Source: JBEULC01 sp045504435 (GTDB taxonomy: Bacteria > Pseudomonadota > Alphaproteobacteria > WRAU01 > Hepatincolaceae). Taken from it: a DNA stretch of 64,000 bases. Shown piece after piece: positions 55,963 to 64,000 of this stretch (position 1 is its first letter; each line of letters starts with the position of its first letter). A program made the translations under genes and the position numbers. The stretch is from NCBI GenBank assembly GCA_045504435.1, contig JBEULC010000001.1:868001-932000 (forward strand), written 5' to 3'. The notes under the pieces are model-generated. The model was not told the origin of the DNA. It worked only from the letters and a program-made list of their open reading frames with translations, and made no database searches.

Positions 55963-57726
55963 ATGCAGAGAAAAATTATTAAAGATAAAAACGATGAACA
56001 ATTAACAGTGGTCTTATTAATGGCAGGCGGTATTGGTATGCGGAGTAGCAACTTTACTCCTAAGCAATACATGTCTTTTATTAATGATAAATCATTGCTT
56101 GAGGAATCATTAATTACTTTTCTTAACCATCCTCTTATTGATTATGTACAGCCGATTATAAACCAAGATCATCAGAATTTTTTTTATAAAATTTTAGGAA
56201 AAATCACCCATAATAAATCTAAGATATTACCCTATTGTTTTGGCGGCGCCGAAAGAAAAGATTCCGTATTACATGGTCTTACTAGTCTTATCAACCTTAA
56301 TCCTTCTAAAGTACTTATTCATGATAGTGCTAGACCTTTTGTAAGCGTCCACACTATCACTGATATTATTAATGCAATTGAAGAAGGCGTAGGAGTAGTG
56401 CCAGCTTTAAAAGTGGTGGATAGCGTAAAAAAATTAAAAAGCTCCTTAATCTCAGAAAATTTAAGCATGGAAGATTTATATACTATACAAACTCCTCAGG
56501 GTTTTCATTATAAAGAGATTATGGAAGCTTTTATGGAGCATAAGGATTTATCTTTAAGTGATGATAGCGCTTACTTTTTGCGTCATAGTAAGAAAATTAA
56601 AGTTATTGAAGGTAGTTTATTAAATTCTAAAATCAACTTTAAAGAAGATATAGAAACTATACGTAAGCATGTTAAATCTTTAACTTCTGTAGACAATAAG
56701 CCCTCAACTTTAAAATACAAAGCTTTAACTAAATTACCTGTGGAAAAAGGTAACTTAAGAGATGATCTTTATGTTAATAGCCCTAATTATTTAAGTTTAG
56801 ATGACATATCTTTAGGGAGGAGTCTTAATAATTTTAATTCTAAAATCTCCTTTCCTAAAGATATTAATCCTATAGATTCTAATCCTAAAGGGCTTAACTT
56901 AAATAGGGGTAATTTTCATAACTTTAGACCTAGCTCTAACCAAAATAAAATAGGATTTTATGGAAATTTATATGATGGATCTATAGATAACAAAGAAATA
57001 AATAAGGAAAAGCTATATAAATCTTTAGATTTATATAGTAATTTACTATACCAAGAAAATAAATCTAATCCTACCTTTATGACCGATATGGATAAAATAA
57101 AATTTGAGAAAATGAGGGAAATAAGGGTTAATCAATTTTCCCCAAAAGAAAGCGATGAAAGTGATTTATCTAATGATCTCACTACTAATAGTAATGCTAC
57201 TAATAAAGTAGTTGCTAGGGATAATATTAATGTTTTAAGAGTTGGCCAAGGCATTGATATTCATGAATTTTCTTCTGATGAAAGTGATAATAAAGTTTTA
57301 TATTTAGGAGGGATTAAAATAGATTCTCCAAGAGGTCTAAAGGGGCATTCTGATGCAGATGTAGTATTACATGCCTTGGTTGATGCTTTATTAGGGGGCG
57401 TTGGCGAAGGAGATATTGGGGAGCATTTCCCTCCTAGTGATGATCGTTGGAAAGGCTTTGCCTCAAGCTTCTTTTTAGAGTATGCTAATGCTTTGATTAT
57501 TAAAGCGGGGTATAAAATTGTAAATATAGATATTGTAATTTTAGCCGAAGAGCCTATGATTAGTCCTTATAAACTCCAAATGCGCTTAAATATTGCTAAG
57601 ATTTTAAAGATACATTATAGCCGCATAAATATTAAAGCTACTACTACAGAAAAACTAGGATTTATCGGGAGAAAAGAGGGCATACTTGCTACTACAGTGG
57701 CCTCCTTAAGCAGTATAAATAATTAG
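55963..57726 (+). CDS. ispDF: Bifunctional IspD/IspF enzyme of the MEP pathway with a long linker
   Basis: Residues about 15-235 are an IspD cytidylyltransferase domain (LLMAGGIGMRSS with PKQYMSF, CFGGAERKDSVLHGL, LIHDSARPFVS, TIQTPQGF). Residues about 425-585 are an IspF cyclodiphosphate synthase domain (QGIDIHEFSSD with the metal DxH, LKGHSDADVVLHALVDAL, GDIGEHFPPSD, ATTTEKLGFIGR). IspDF fusions are common in Alphaproteobacteria at roughly 380-400 residues. This one has 587 because of a linker of about 190 residues rich in Asn, Ser, Lys and Asp. Both catalytic parts look intact. Confidence 0.93.
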   Translation: MQRKIIKDKNDEQLTVVLLMAGGIGMRSSNFTPKQYMSFINDKSLLEESLITFLNHPLIDYVQPIINQDHQNFFYKILGKITHNKSKILPYCFGGAERKDSVLHGLTSLINLNPSKVLIHDSARPFVSVHTITDIINAIEEGVGVVPALKVVDSVKKLKSSLISENLSMEDLYTIQTPQGFHYKEIMEAFMEHKDLSLSDDSAYFLRHSKKIKVIEGSLLNSKINFKEDIETIRKHVKSLTSVDNKPSTLKYKALTKLPVEKGNLRDDLYVNSPNYLSLDDISLGRSLNNFNSKISFPKDINPIDSNPKGLNLNRGNFHNFRPSSNQNKIGFYGNLYDGSIDNKEINKEKLYKSLDLYSNLLYQENKSNPTFMTDMDKIKFEKMREIRVNQFSPKESDESDLSNDLTTNSNATNKVVARDNINVLRVGQGIDIHEFSSDESDNKVLYLGGIKIDSPRGLKGHSDADVVLHALVDALLGGVGEGDIGEHFPPSDDRWKGFASSFFLEYANALIIKAGYKIVNIDIVILAEEPMISPYKLQMRLNIAKILKIHYSRINIKATTTEKLGFIGRKEGILATTVASLSSINN

Positions 57727-57875
57727 CTTTCTTAAGTTTTAATCTTCTAAGCAAGAAATAGGTAAAGATTTTCTTTAACCTTTTTACCTTTATAATTAGG
57801 TTTAAAGATTACTATCTTTAAAGTAATTTTTATCTTATAATTAGATTAAATTAAACATAATTAGTTAAGGGGAAA

Positions 57876-59159
57876 ATGCTTATTAAACCTTTATCCCCAG
57901 CTTATTCTCCTGATAACTTTACAGAAAATATTAATAATAAAAGCTCTAGTGCTATAACCTCTTATAACACCTTTATTATTTATTTGATTGTAGGAGAAAA
58001 CTCAGGAGATCTCTCAGCTTCTAAAATTATGGAGCGCCTTAAAATTCGTCTCCCTAATGTAAAATTTATGGGAATAGGCGGTCCTTTAATGGAAAAGCAA
58101 GGATTAAACTCCTTATTTCCTATGGCAGAAATTGCTATCATGGGATTATTAGAAGTTATACCAAAAATTTTTAAGATAAAAAAATTAATTCAAGCTACAG
58201 TAGATAACATAAAAGAGATTAAGCCCAATCTAATAATTACTGTGGACTCCTTGGGTTTTAATAAAAGAGTAGCAATAAAAGTTAAAAAAGAAAATCTTAA
58301 CATCCCTTTGGTTCATTTTATTGCCCCTTCGGTATGGGCATGGAAGCCTAAACGTGCAAAAGTAATGGCAGGTATTTATGATTACCTACTTTGTTTATTT
58401 GCTATGGAAATTCCTTATTTTGAAAAAGAAGGCTTACCAACGTTTTTTGTTGGACACCCTATAATTGAATCAGGGGCTGATAAAGGCGAGGCCAAAAATT
58501 TTTTAGATAAATATTTACCCCAAGATGTTAATAATCTTAAAAATAAAAATTATTTAGAAAAAACGGATAAAAAATATCTACTTCTAATGCCGGGCAGTCG
58601 GACCACTGAGGTAAGCAGATTATTGCCAATTTTTGTGCAAAGTGTTGAGGCTATAAAAATAAATTTTCCTAATTTAAAAATTATTTTACCTACTGTTCCT
58701 CATTTAAAAAATTACTTGGATAATTATATAAGTCTAAATAATCTTAATTATTTAGTAGTAACAGAGCAAGCAGATAAATATGATGCCTTCCAGCTAGCTT
58801 CATTAGCTATAGTGGCCTCAGGAACCGTAACTTTAGAGCTAGCTTTAGCTAAAGTGCCTACTATAGTAGCCTATAGAGTAAATCCTATTACATCATTTAT
58901 AGCGAGGTTTTTAATTAAAATTAAATATGCTAGTATTATAAATATTATAGCAAATAAAGAAATAATTAAAGAATATATACAACGTAACTGTAAGGTGAAA
59001 AATATAGCTGATAAGGCGATTAGTATGTTAAAAAATCCTACGCAATATCAAACCGATAGTTCAGAAATCCTAAGAATTTTGCAAGAAATGGGGTATGAAA
59101 ATTTCTCCCCCAGTGATAAAGCAGCAAGAGTTATTCAAAATATTTTATTAAAGAAATAA
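57876..59159 (+). CDS. lpxB: Lipid-A-disaccharide synthase
   Basis: Condenses UDP-diacylglucosamine with lipid X in lipid A synthesis. The 427-residue GT19 protein has IVGENSGDLSASKIM, FMGIGGPLMEKQGL, FIAPSVWAWKPKRAK, FFVGHPIIESG, LMPGSRTTEVSRLL and SGTVTLELALAKVPTIVAYR. About 30 extra N-terminal residues precede the conserved start; an internal start cannot be excluded. Its presence implies LPS. It abuts the next gene (TAA directly followed by ATG). Confidence 0.95.
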   Translation: MLIKPLSPAYSPDNFTENINNKSSSAITSYNTFIIYLIVGENSGDLSASKIMERLKIRLPNVKFMGIGGPLMEKQGLNSLFPMAEIAIMGLLEVIPKIFKIKKLIQATVDNIKEIKPNLIITVDSLGFNKRVAIKVKKENLNIPLVHFIAPSVWAWKPKRAKVMAGIYDYLLCLFAMEIPYFEKEGLPTFFVGHPIIESGADKGEAKNFLDKYLPQDVNNLKNKNYLEKTDKKYLLLMPGSRTTEVSRLLPIFVQSVEAIKINFPNLKIILPTVPHLKNYLDNYISLNNLNYLVVTEQADKYDAFQLASLAIVASGTVTLELALAKVPTIVAYRVNPITSFIARFLIKIKYASIINIIANKEIIKEYIQRNCKVKNIADKAISMLKNPTQYQTDSSEILRILQEMGYENFSPSDKAARVIQNILLKK

Positions 59160-59567
59160 ATGAGGTTTAAAGTGGTTACTTTTTTACATACTATGCTACG
59201 CGTTAAAAATTTAGAAGATTCTATAAAATTTTATACCGAAATTTTAGCAATGAATTTACTTAGAAAAACTGATTATCCAGAGGGCAAATTTACTTTGGCT
59301 TTTTTAGGCTATGATAATCCTAATTCCCCTATAGGAGGTCATCAACTTGAGCTAACTTACAATTGGGGAGTTGATAATTATGAGCTTGGTACTGCTTATG
59401 TCCATTTGGCATTTGGTGTAAAAGATATTTATAAAACTTGTGAAGAAGTGCGCCAAAAAGGTATAAAAATTACTAGGGAACCTGGCCCTATGAAAGGCAG
59501 CACTAACATTTTGGCCTTTATTGAAGATCCTAATGGTTATAAAATTGAGTTAATAGAAAAGAAATAA
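59160..59567 (+). CDS. gloA: Lactoylglutathione lyase (glyoxalase I)
   Basis: Isomerises the methylglyoxal-glutathione hemithioacetal. The 135-residue VOC-fold protein has the four metal ligands in their usual places: His in FLHTMLRVKN, Glu in HQLELTYNWG, His in YVHLAFGV and Glu in GYKIELIEK. It begins right at the lpxB stop, so it is translationally coupled to lpxB. Confidence 0.92.
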   Translation: MRFKVVTFLHTMLRVKNLEDSIKFYTEILAMNLLRKTDYPEGKFTLAFLGYDNPNSPIGGHQLELTYNWGVDNYELGTAYVHLAFGVKDIYKTCEEVRQKGIKITREPGPMKGSTNILAFIEDPNGYKIELIEKK

Positions 59568-59651
59568 AATTTTGATTTACTTTAAAAGGTTTTAAATAAA
59601 TTTTTTTAAATTACTCATCAAATCCAAAAAATTAGATAGATAAAAATAATT

Positions 59652-60452
59652 ATGAAAATCCTTAATATTGATGAATTAACTAAGCATGATAGCGATGCTA
59701 AGCCTAATAAAAAACCTTCTACTTTTAGCCTAATTTTAAAAGTTGGGGCCATATTAGTAGGTATAATTTGTATTATTTATGCTCTTTATACTAAATCTTA
59801 TTATGCTCCTGCTTTTAAGTCTTATGAAGGTGTAGCTGAAGTTACTTATATTTCTACTAAAATTTCTGATGAAGATTTTTTAAGAAAAATCATGTCAGCT
59901 AATAAGCAAGAAGTAGAACATATAATGCAATTAGGAGGAAACCCTAAAGCGGTTGATGCCACAAATAGAAATGCTATGATTCTTGCAGCCATGTTTAATG
60001 GTAAACCTAACCTTATTAGTGTATTAAAAAAACATTCAGTAAATATCAATCATAAAGATATTAACGGTTATAATTCTATTATGATGAATATTTTATCTAA
60101 TGCTAATACTTATGCTTTTTCTAAAGAGCTAATAAAGCATGGTGCTGATGTAAACGCCCTTACCAATTCAGGCATTTCTGTATTAATGGTAGCGGTAGGT
60201 TCTAGTAATGATGAAAAAGTTATAGAGCAACTAATTCAAGCAGGCGCTCAGGTTAATTATATGAATAAAGAAGGTGTAACGTCTTTAATGATTGCCGCTA
60301 AAATGACTACTAATCCCAAAATCATAGAGCTGTTGCTAAAACAAGGAGCCCACATAGGTATTAAAGATAGCGTTAATGGCACTGTTTATGATTTAGCCAG
60401 AAATAATCCAGCGCTTAATAAAAACTCTGCCCTTTTAAAAAAGTTACGTTAA
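59652..60452 (+). CDS. Membrane-anchored ankyrin repeat protein
   Basis: 266 residues. A short polar N-terminus is followed by one hydrophobic segment (about 26-47), then a linker and about four to five ankyrin repeats from residue 95 onward, with classic units such as GADVNALTNSGISVLMVA, GAQVNYMNKEGVTSLMIAAK and GAHIGIKDS. The topology suggests a single-pass anchor with the repeats in the periplasm or cytoplasm. Ankyrin proteins are common effectors in Rickettsiales, but this one has an anchor and no evident secretion signal, so an effector role is only a possibility. Confidence 0.85.
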   Translation: MKILNIDELTKHDSDAKPNKKPSTFSLILKVGAILVGIICIIYALYTKSYYAPAFKSYEGVAEVTYISTKISDEDFLRKIMSANKQEVEHIMQLGGNPKAVDATNRNAMILAAMFNGKPNLISVLKKHSVNINHKDINGYNSIMMNILSNANTYAFSKELIKHGADVNALTNSGISVLMVAVGSSNDEKVIEQLIQAGAQVNYMNKEGVTSLMIAAKMTTNPKIIELLLKQGAHIGIKDSVNGTVYDLARNNPALNKNSALLKKLR

Positions 60453-61586
60453 AAAGTACTAATTAAAAAGATATTCTAGCTGCTTATATATTTTTATATT
60501 TTATTCCTGTATTTTTACTTTTTGCTTTTTTGTCTTATCTTTATTCTTCTAGGGGTACAAATTTTGCCTAGGAGATTTTAGAGATAAGTTGTTATAAAAT
60601 AAACTGCCAGCACCTTTATTCCTATAATATTTTTAACTAGAGACTTTTTAACTTATAAGTAAATTCTTTTGCTGTCTTCTTTGTAAGTACCATAATAGGA
60701 TTATTCTTAAAGCAATTTTAAAAAAACCTTATTAGCTGTAAGCAGGGTCGCAATTAGAGTATTAGGCCAATTTAATTTACTTTACTTAAATAAAACTCTA
60801 TATGTTATTCCTAATTAGCGAGCTAGCTTATATAAATTATTAGGTTATTCTTAGAGTTTTATACTATTTTTGTAATTAATTAAAGAGTGTCTAATTTTGG
60901 ACTTTTTATGCTGTTATAGATGTAGTTTATCCTATATTTTTTCTTATATGTTCCCTTAGATGAGGAGTTAGTAGCTTTATTTATTAATCTTTATGCTTAA
61001 AGTAAGTATTTATGTATTTTATACATAAATAACTGCAGTTCTTCTATAGATAGGCTACTATTGAGTTAGTTCTATTGACGCTGTTTATAATAACATTTTT
61101 TCTATTTTATTAGGTAACATAGAAGATTTTGAAATTCCAAATGATGCCCATATTGGTGTAGGCCAAGTAGAAGGAGTATTATTAGGAGGAAGCTTTAGTT
61201 TTTTAATAGCTTGCTAGACAATCAGGATATCTCCCAAGGTCAAACTTAATTTAAGACATTGAAGAAGCTGTAAAGGTTTCATATTTTTACATAAGCTTTA
61301 TAAGCTATTAAACTTAGTTATGGCCCTAAAATCAAAAGGTTCAAGAGTAATAAGATTAAATGTCATGAATTATGCTACAAATTCTCAAGCTATTATTAAG
61401 GAGATTTTCCCTTCTGCTCCTAAAATAGCCAAGCTTCTTAATATTTCGGTTATTAATAAAGAGCCATTGATAATAGCTAGTAAATTTAGATTAAAAGTAA
61501 TAGTAAAACAGTTGATTCTAAATTAACATACCTTGCTTAGTATATCCTAAATGCTTATTTTATATAATAAGGGTAGATTTTTAATT
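60453..61586. other. Intergenic stretch containing a probable dead gene
   Basis: About 1.1 kb without an intact gene. The part near 61090-61320 holds the ldcA-like relic described separately. A 68-codon frame at 61320-61526 follows it and may be its continuation or chance. The first 600 bases are AT-rich with nothing recognisable. Confidence 0.4.
61097..61320 (+). pseudogene. Possible relic of an LD-carboxypeptidase (LdcA/S66)
   Basis: A frame reads NIEDFEIPNDAHIGVGQ then VEGVLLGGSFSFLIAC before a stop. In shifted phase one finds DIEEAVKVSYFYIS shortly after. S66 LD-carboxypeptidases have a G.aeG.L.GG.Ls.L segment followed after some 20 residues by a .LEDi.E motif, the same order and spacing. 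The rest of the family (Gly-Gly-Tyr and catalytic Ser region) is not readable upstream. The identification is tentative. Confidence 0.35.
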
Positions 61587-62309
61587 TTATACTTTGAGTT
61601 GCTGTAAATATTGGCATATTAGGGCAATATCATCAGCATAAGTTAATTTATAATTTTTAATCTCTCCTGGAATTAGGTGAATTTTTTCCTTAGGTAGATA
61701 TTTAAATATTACGCCACAATCATCGGTAGTGGTAAAATTGGCATCTTGTAAGCCAATATCATAAGCTCGCTTAATAATTTCTCTTTTAAAAGCCTGGGGA
61801 GTTTGTAATTGCTGTAATAAATTTCTAGGTGGAAAAGCAGCAATAGTATTTTCTAAATTTACCTCAATAATAGTATTTGCAACAGGAATACTTGAGGCTA
61901 CACACGCATAATTTTTCAGAGCTTTTAGAGTTTCATTAATAATTTTATAAGAAACTAAAGGTCTAGCTGCGTCATGGAAAAGCAAATAATCATCATTTTG
62001 GTATTCCAATATTGCATTATAGCTTGAGTGATAACGCTCGACACCTCCGGCAATAATGTTAATATTTTTATAAGGAAAGGTATCAATAATTTTTGTAAGT
62101 AAAGGTTGCCATTTTTGGTTAATTACTATGCAAATTTCATCTATTTCTTTATGCTTTCTAAATGCCTCAAGACAATATTCAACGGAAGTTTTGCCATTAA
62201 TATTAATAAATTGCTTAGGGATATTTGAATTTAATCTACCTTCTTTCATTTCAGAATATAATCTATTTCCTTCGCCTGCGGCGAGTAACACTGCAATATT
62301 TCTTCCCAA
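61587..62309 (-). CDS. IspD/TarI-family cytidylyltransferase (second copy)
   Basis: 240-residue nucleotidyltransferase of the IspD/TarI group. It has AVLLAAGEGNRLYSEMK then IPKQFININGKTSVEY, INIIAGGVERYHSSYNAI, LLFHDAARPLVS, LQTPQAFKREIIKRA and TDDCGVIF. The DTIK element of IspD reads NTIIEV. As the IspDF fusion already supplies MEP cytidylyltransferase, this paralogue may use another polyol phosphate (for example ribitol phosphate for a surface polymer), or be redundant. It is close to eno but oriented as a separate unit with about 190 bases between. Confidence 0.8.
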   Translation of the reverse strand: MGRNIAVLLAAGEGNRLYSEMKEGRLNSNIPKQFININGKTSVEYCLEAFRKHKEIDEICIVINQKWQPLLTKIIDTFPYKNINIIAGGVERYHSSYNAILEYQNDDYLLFHDAARPLVSYKIINETLKALKNYACVASSIPVANTIIEVNLENTIAAFPPRNLLQQLQTPQAFKREIIKRAYDIGLQDANFTTTDDCGVIFKYLPKEKIHLIPGEIKNYKLTYADDIALICQYLQQLKV

Positions 62310-62499
62310 AGTTATCGCCTTTTTAAAGTGGAAATTAATCTTTATATAAATTCTAGAGTAATATTAATTTAATCTTATTAATATAATCTAAAAAAATCAA
62401 AAATATAGGGAGGAAAATGGCAAATCTTACTTAAGAACTACCACCTTACCACCTTATATTAAATTTAATACCTAGGATTTAATATTAATTAAACTTTCA

Positions 62500-63783
62500 T
62501 TAACCGCGTAATTTAACTACGGTTTCGCCTTGATAAGAAGCTACTTCTCCTAGTTCTTCTTCTATTCTAATTAACTGATTATATTTAGCTAATCTATCAG
62601 AACGAGATAATGAACCAGTTTTGATTTGGCCAGAGTTAGTGGCAACAGCGATATCTGCAATAGTTGAATCCTCAGTTTCTCCTGACCTATGGGAAATTAC
62701 AGTGGTATAGCCAGCTTTATGAGCCATTTCTATCGCTAAAAAAGTTTCAGATAATGTGCCAATTTGGTTAACTTTTACCAAAATAGAATTTCCAACTTTT
62801 TGTCTAATTCCATCGGCTAATCTAATTGGATTAGTTACAAATAAATCATCTCCTACTAATTGAACTTTATGTCCTAAAGTTTTAGTTAATAACGCCCATC
62901 CTGCCCAATCATCTTCGCCTAAAGCATCTTCTAAAGAGTAAATAGGATATTGATTACATAAAGCTTCCCAATATTTAACCATTTCTTCAGAAGTTCTTAC
63001 TACTCCTTCGCCTTCCATATTGTATTTACCATTTGCATAAAACTCCGTAGCCGCGGCATCAATAGCAAACATAATATCCGTACCAACTTTGTATCCTGCT
63101 TTTTCAACAGCCTTAACTAACACGTCTAGAGCTTCCTTAGAGCTTTTAAGGGCTGGCGCAAAGCCTCCTTCATCCCCTACGTTAGTATTTAATCCTGCTT
63201 CATGTAAAATTTTCTTAAGAGCATGGAAAATTTCAGCACCCATTCGTATGGCTTCTGCTACACTTTTTGCTGAAATTGGAGCTATCATAAATTCTTGCAC
63301 ATCAATAGGATTATCCGCATGCTTACCACCATTAATCACATTCATCATAGGTACAGGAAGCACATGGGCGTTAAAGCCTCCTAAATAACGATATAAAGGC
63401 AAACCGGTAAAGTCCGCCGCAGCCTTTGCTACTGCCATAGAAACCCCCAATATAGCATTAGCACCTAATCGGGATTTAGTTGGTGTACCATCGAGCTCTA
63501 TTAAAACTTTATCAATTAATTTTTGATCTAAAGCATTTAAGCCAACCAAAGATTCATAAATTTCCCCATTCACTGCATCCACAGCTTTTAAAACCCCTTT
63601 ACCTAAATACCTACCTTTATCTTCATCTCTTAATTCATGAGCTTCATGCGCTCCTGTAGAAGCCCCTGAAGGTACGGCCGCTCTGCCCATAGAGCCATTT
63701 TCTAATATTACATCTACTTCTATGGTAGGATTACCCCTACTATCCAATATTTCTCTAGCTTTAATATCAATAATTTCTGACAT
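62500..63783 (-). CDS. eno: Enolase
   Basis: Glycolytic 2-phosphoglycerate dehydratase of 427 residues. It shows DIKAREILDSRGNPTIEVDV, VPSGASTGAHEAHELRD, MNVINGGKHADNPIDVQEF, NVGDEGGFAP, the metal-binding SLEDALGEDDWAGW and the signature ILVKVNQIGTLSET with SHRSGETEDSTIADIAVA. All key residues are present. In Alphaproteobacteria eno commonly precedes ftsB and pdhA; here it is about 12 kb away from them. Confidence 0.97.
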   Translation of the reverse strand: MSEIIDIKAREILDSRGNPTIEVDVILENGSMGRAAVPSGASTGAHEAHELRDEDKGRYLGKGVLKAVDAVNGEIYESLVGLNALDQKLIDKVLIELDGTPTKSRLGANAILGVSMAVAKAAADFTGLPLYRYLGGFNAHVLPVPMMNVINGGKHADNPIDVQEFMIAPISAKSVAEAIRMGAEIFHALKKILHEAGLNTNVGDEGGFAPALKSSKEALDVLVKAVEKAGYKVGTDIMFAIDAAATEFYANGKYNMEGEGVVRTSEEMVKYWEALCNQYPIYSLEDALGEDDWAGWALLTKTLGHKVQLVGDDLFVTNPIRLADGIRQKVGNSILVKVNQIGTLSETFLAIEMAHKAGYTTVISHRSGETEDSTIADIAVATNSGQIKTGSLSRSDRLAKYNQLIRIEEELGEVASYQGETVVKLRG

Positions 63784-63946
63784 TATATTGTTCCTTAATT
63801 TAAAGTTATTTTAATCTGATTTTATTTCATGACTTAGCAATTACATGATTATATACTACTGTGAAGATAAATTCTAATAATATATAAGCAAATATTGTAG
63901 CGAGCATAATTTAATGTAAATTTGTGCAAGATATAATGGGACAAGA

Positions 63947-63976
63947 ATATTAGATAGCTATATTAATTATTGTCAA
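63947..63976 (-). promoter_or_regulatory. Candidate promoter upstream of eno
   Basis: On the minus strand TTGACA (63976-63971) and TAATAT (63952-63947) with an 18-base spacer. TTGACA is the full consensus. It would give a leader of about 160 bases to eno, in an otherwise empty interval (63784-64000). Confidence 0.5.
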
Positions 63977-64000
63977 GATTAAACTTTAATTCAATGAATT

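Noticed and set aside
57800..57821. TTTAAAGA/TCTTTAAA inverted repeat between ispDF and lpxB
   Set aside because: Eight AT-rich pairs with no GC core; too weak to call a terminator in this composition.
60453..61090. Search for tRNA genes in this and the other long gaps
   Set aside because: No T-arm consensus (GTTCRANNC) with a matching acceptor stem was found by eye in any gap of the window; a covariance-model scan would settle it.
61320..61526. 68-codon open frame before the second ispD-like gene
   Set aside because: No family likeness and no ribosome binding site; possibly the end of the ldcA-like relic, so not called as a gene.

Overview
This is a low-GC stretch of an alphaproteobacterial chromosome. 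Gene content and order are classic for the class: nuoA-N in one block followed by birA, coaX and RNase J; rpsB-tsf-pyrH-frr-uppS-cdsA; lipA and a COQ10/RatA gene near the pyruvate dehydrogenase genes, with ftsB and eno upstream of pdhA; and hflX-hfq-trkA-dusB facing ispDF. Strong AT bias, long non-coding stretches holding recognisable dead genes, an ankyrin protein and complete respiratory and pyruvate dehydrogenase sets suggest a host-associated lineage such as Rickettsiales or a relative. ispDF argues against genus Rickettsia, which lacks the MEP pathway. lpxB, and less surely a KdsC-like phosphatase, argue for an LPS-bearing envelope, unlike Anaplasmataceae. The taxonomic placement is inference. 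TGA is used as a stop.

Layout. 1-0.4 kb: C-terminal end of an NfsA-type nitroreductase. 0.4-15 kb: all 14 subunits of proton-pumping NADH:quinone oxidoreductase behind one recognisable promoter, running on into birA, coaX and rnj with a terminator at 18.25 kb. 18.7-22 kb: an unknown gene and uvrA on the minus strand, divergent from ssb. 22.1-24.5 kb: ssb, a KdsC-like HAD phosphatase and a probable sialyl/polysialyltransferase-like glycosyltransferase whose 5' end looks damaged. 24.8-30 kb: rpsB with a structured leader, tsf, pyrH, frr, uppS, cdsA. 30-46 kb is gene-poor: metG with a decayed duplicate of part of itself, a two-gene ChrA transporter, an hsdR relic, a frameshifted metallo-beta-lactamase gene, tatD, a CPBP protease with a dead tandem copy, a COQ10/RatA gene, lipA, then about 1.5 kb of relics before lpd. 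44.4-50 kb: lpd, pdhC, pdhB, pdhA and ftsB on the minus strand. 50.8-55.4 kb: hflX, hfq, trkA, dusB on the minus strand. 56-60.5 kb: ispDF, lpxB, gloA and a membrane-anchored ankyrin protein. 61-64 kb: a possible ldcA relic, a second IspD-like cytidylyltransferase and enolase.

The genes describe a respiring cell that oxidises pyruvate (PDH, Lpd, LipA) and feeds NADH to Complex I, keeps isoprenoid and undecaprenyl carrier synthesis (IspDF, UppS) and makes lipid A (LpxB). The most unusual point is the PDH complex: the lipoyl domain sits on the E1 beta subunit while E2 (PdhC) has none. The second theme is visible decay: at least four gene relics and two decayed duplications can still be read. 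No tRNA, rRNA, CRISPR array or intact insertion sequence was found by eye.
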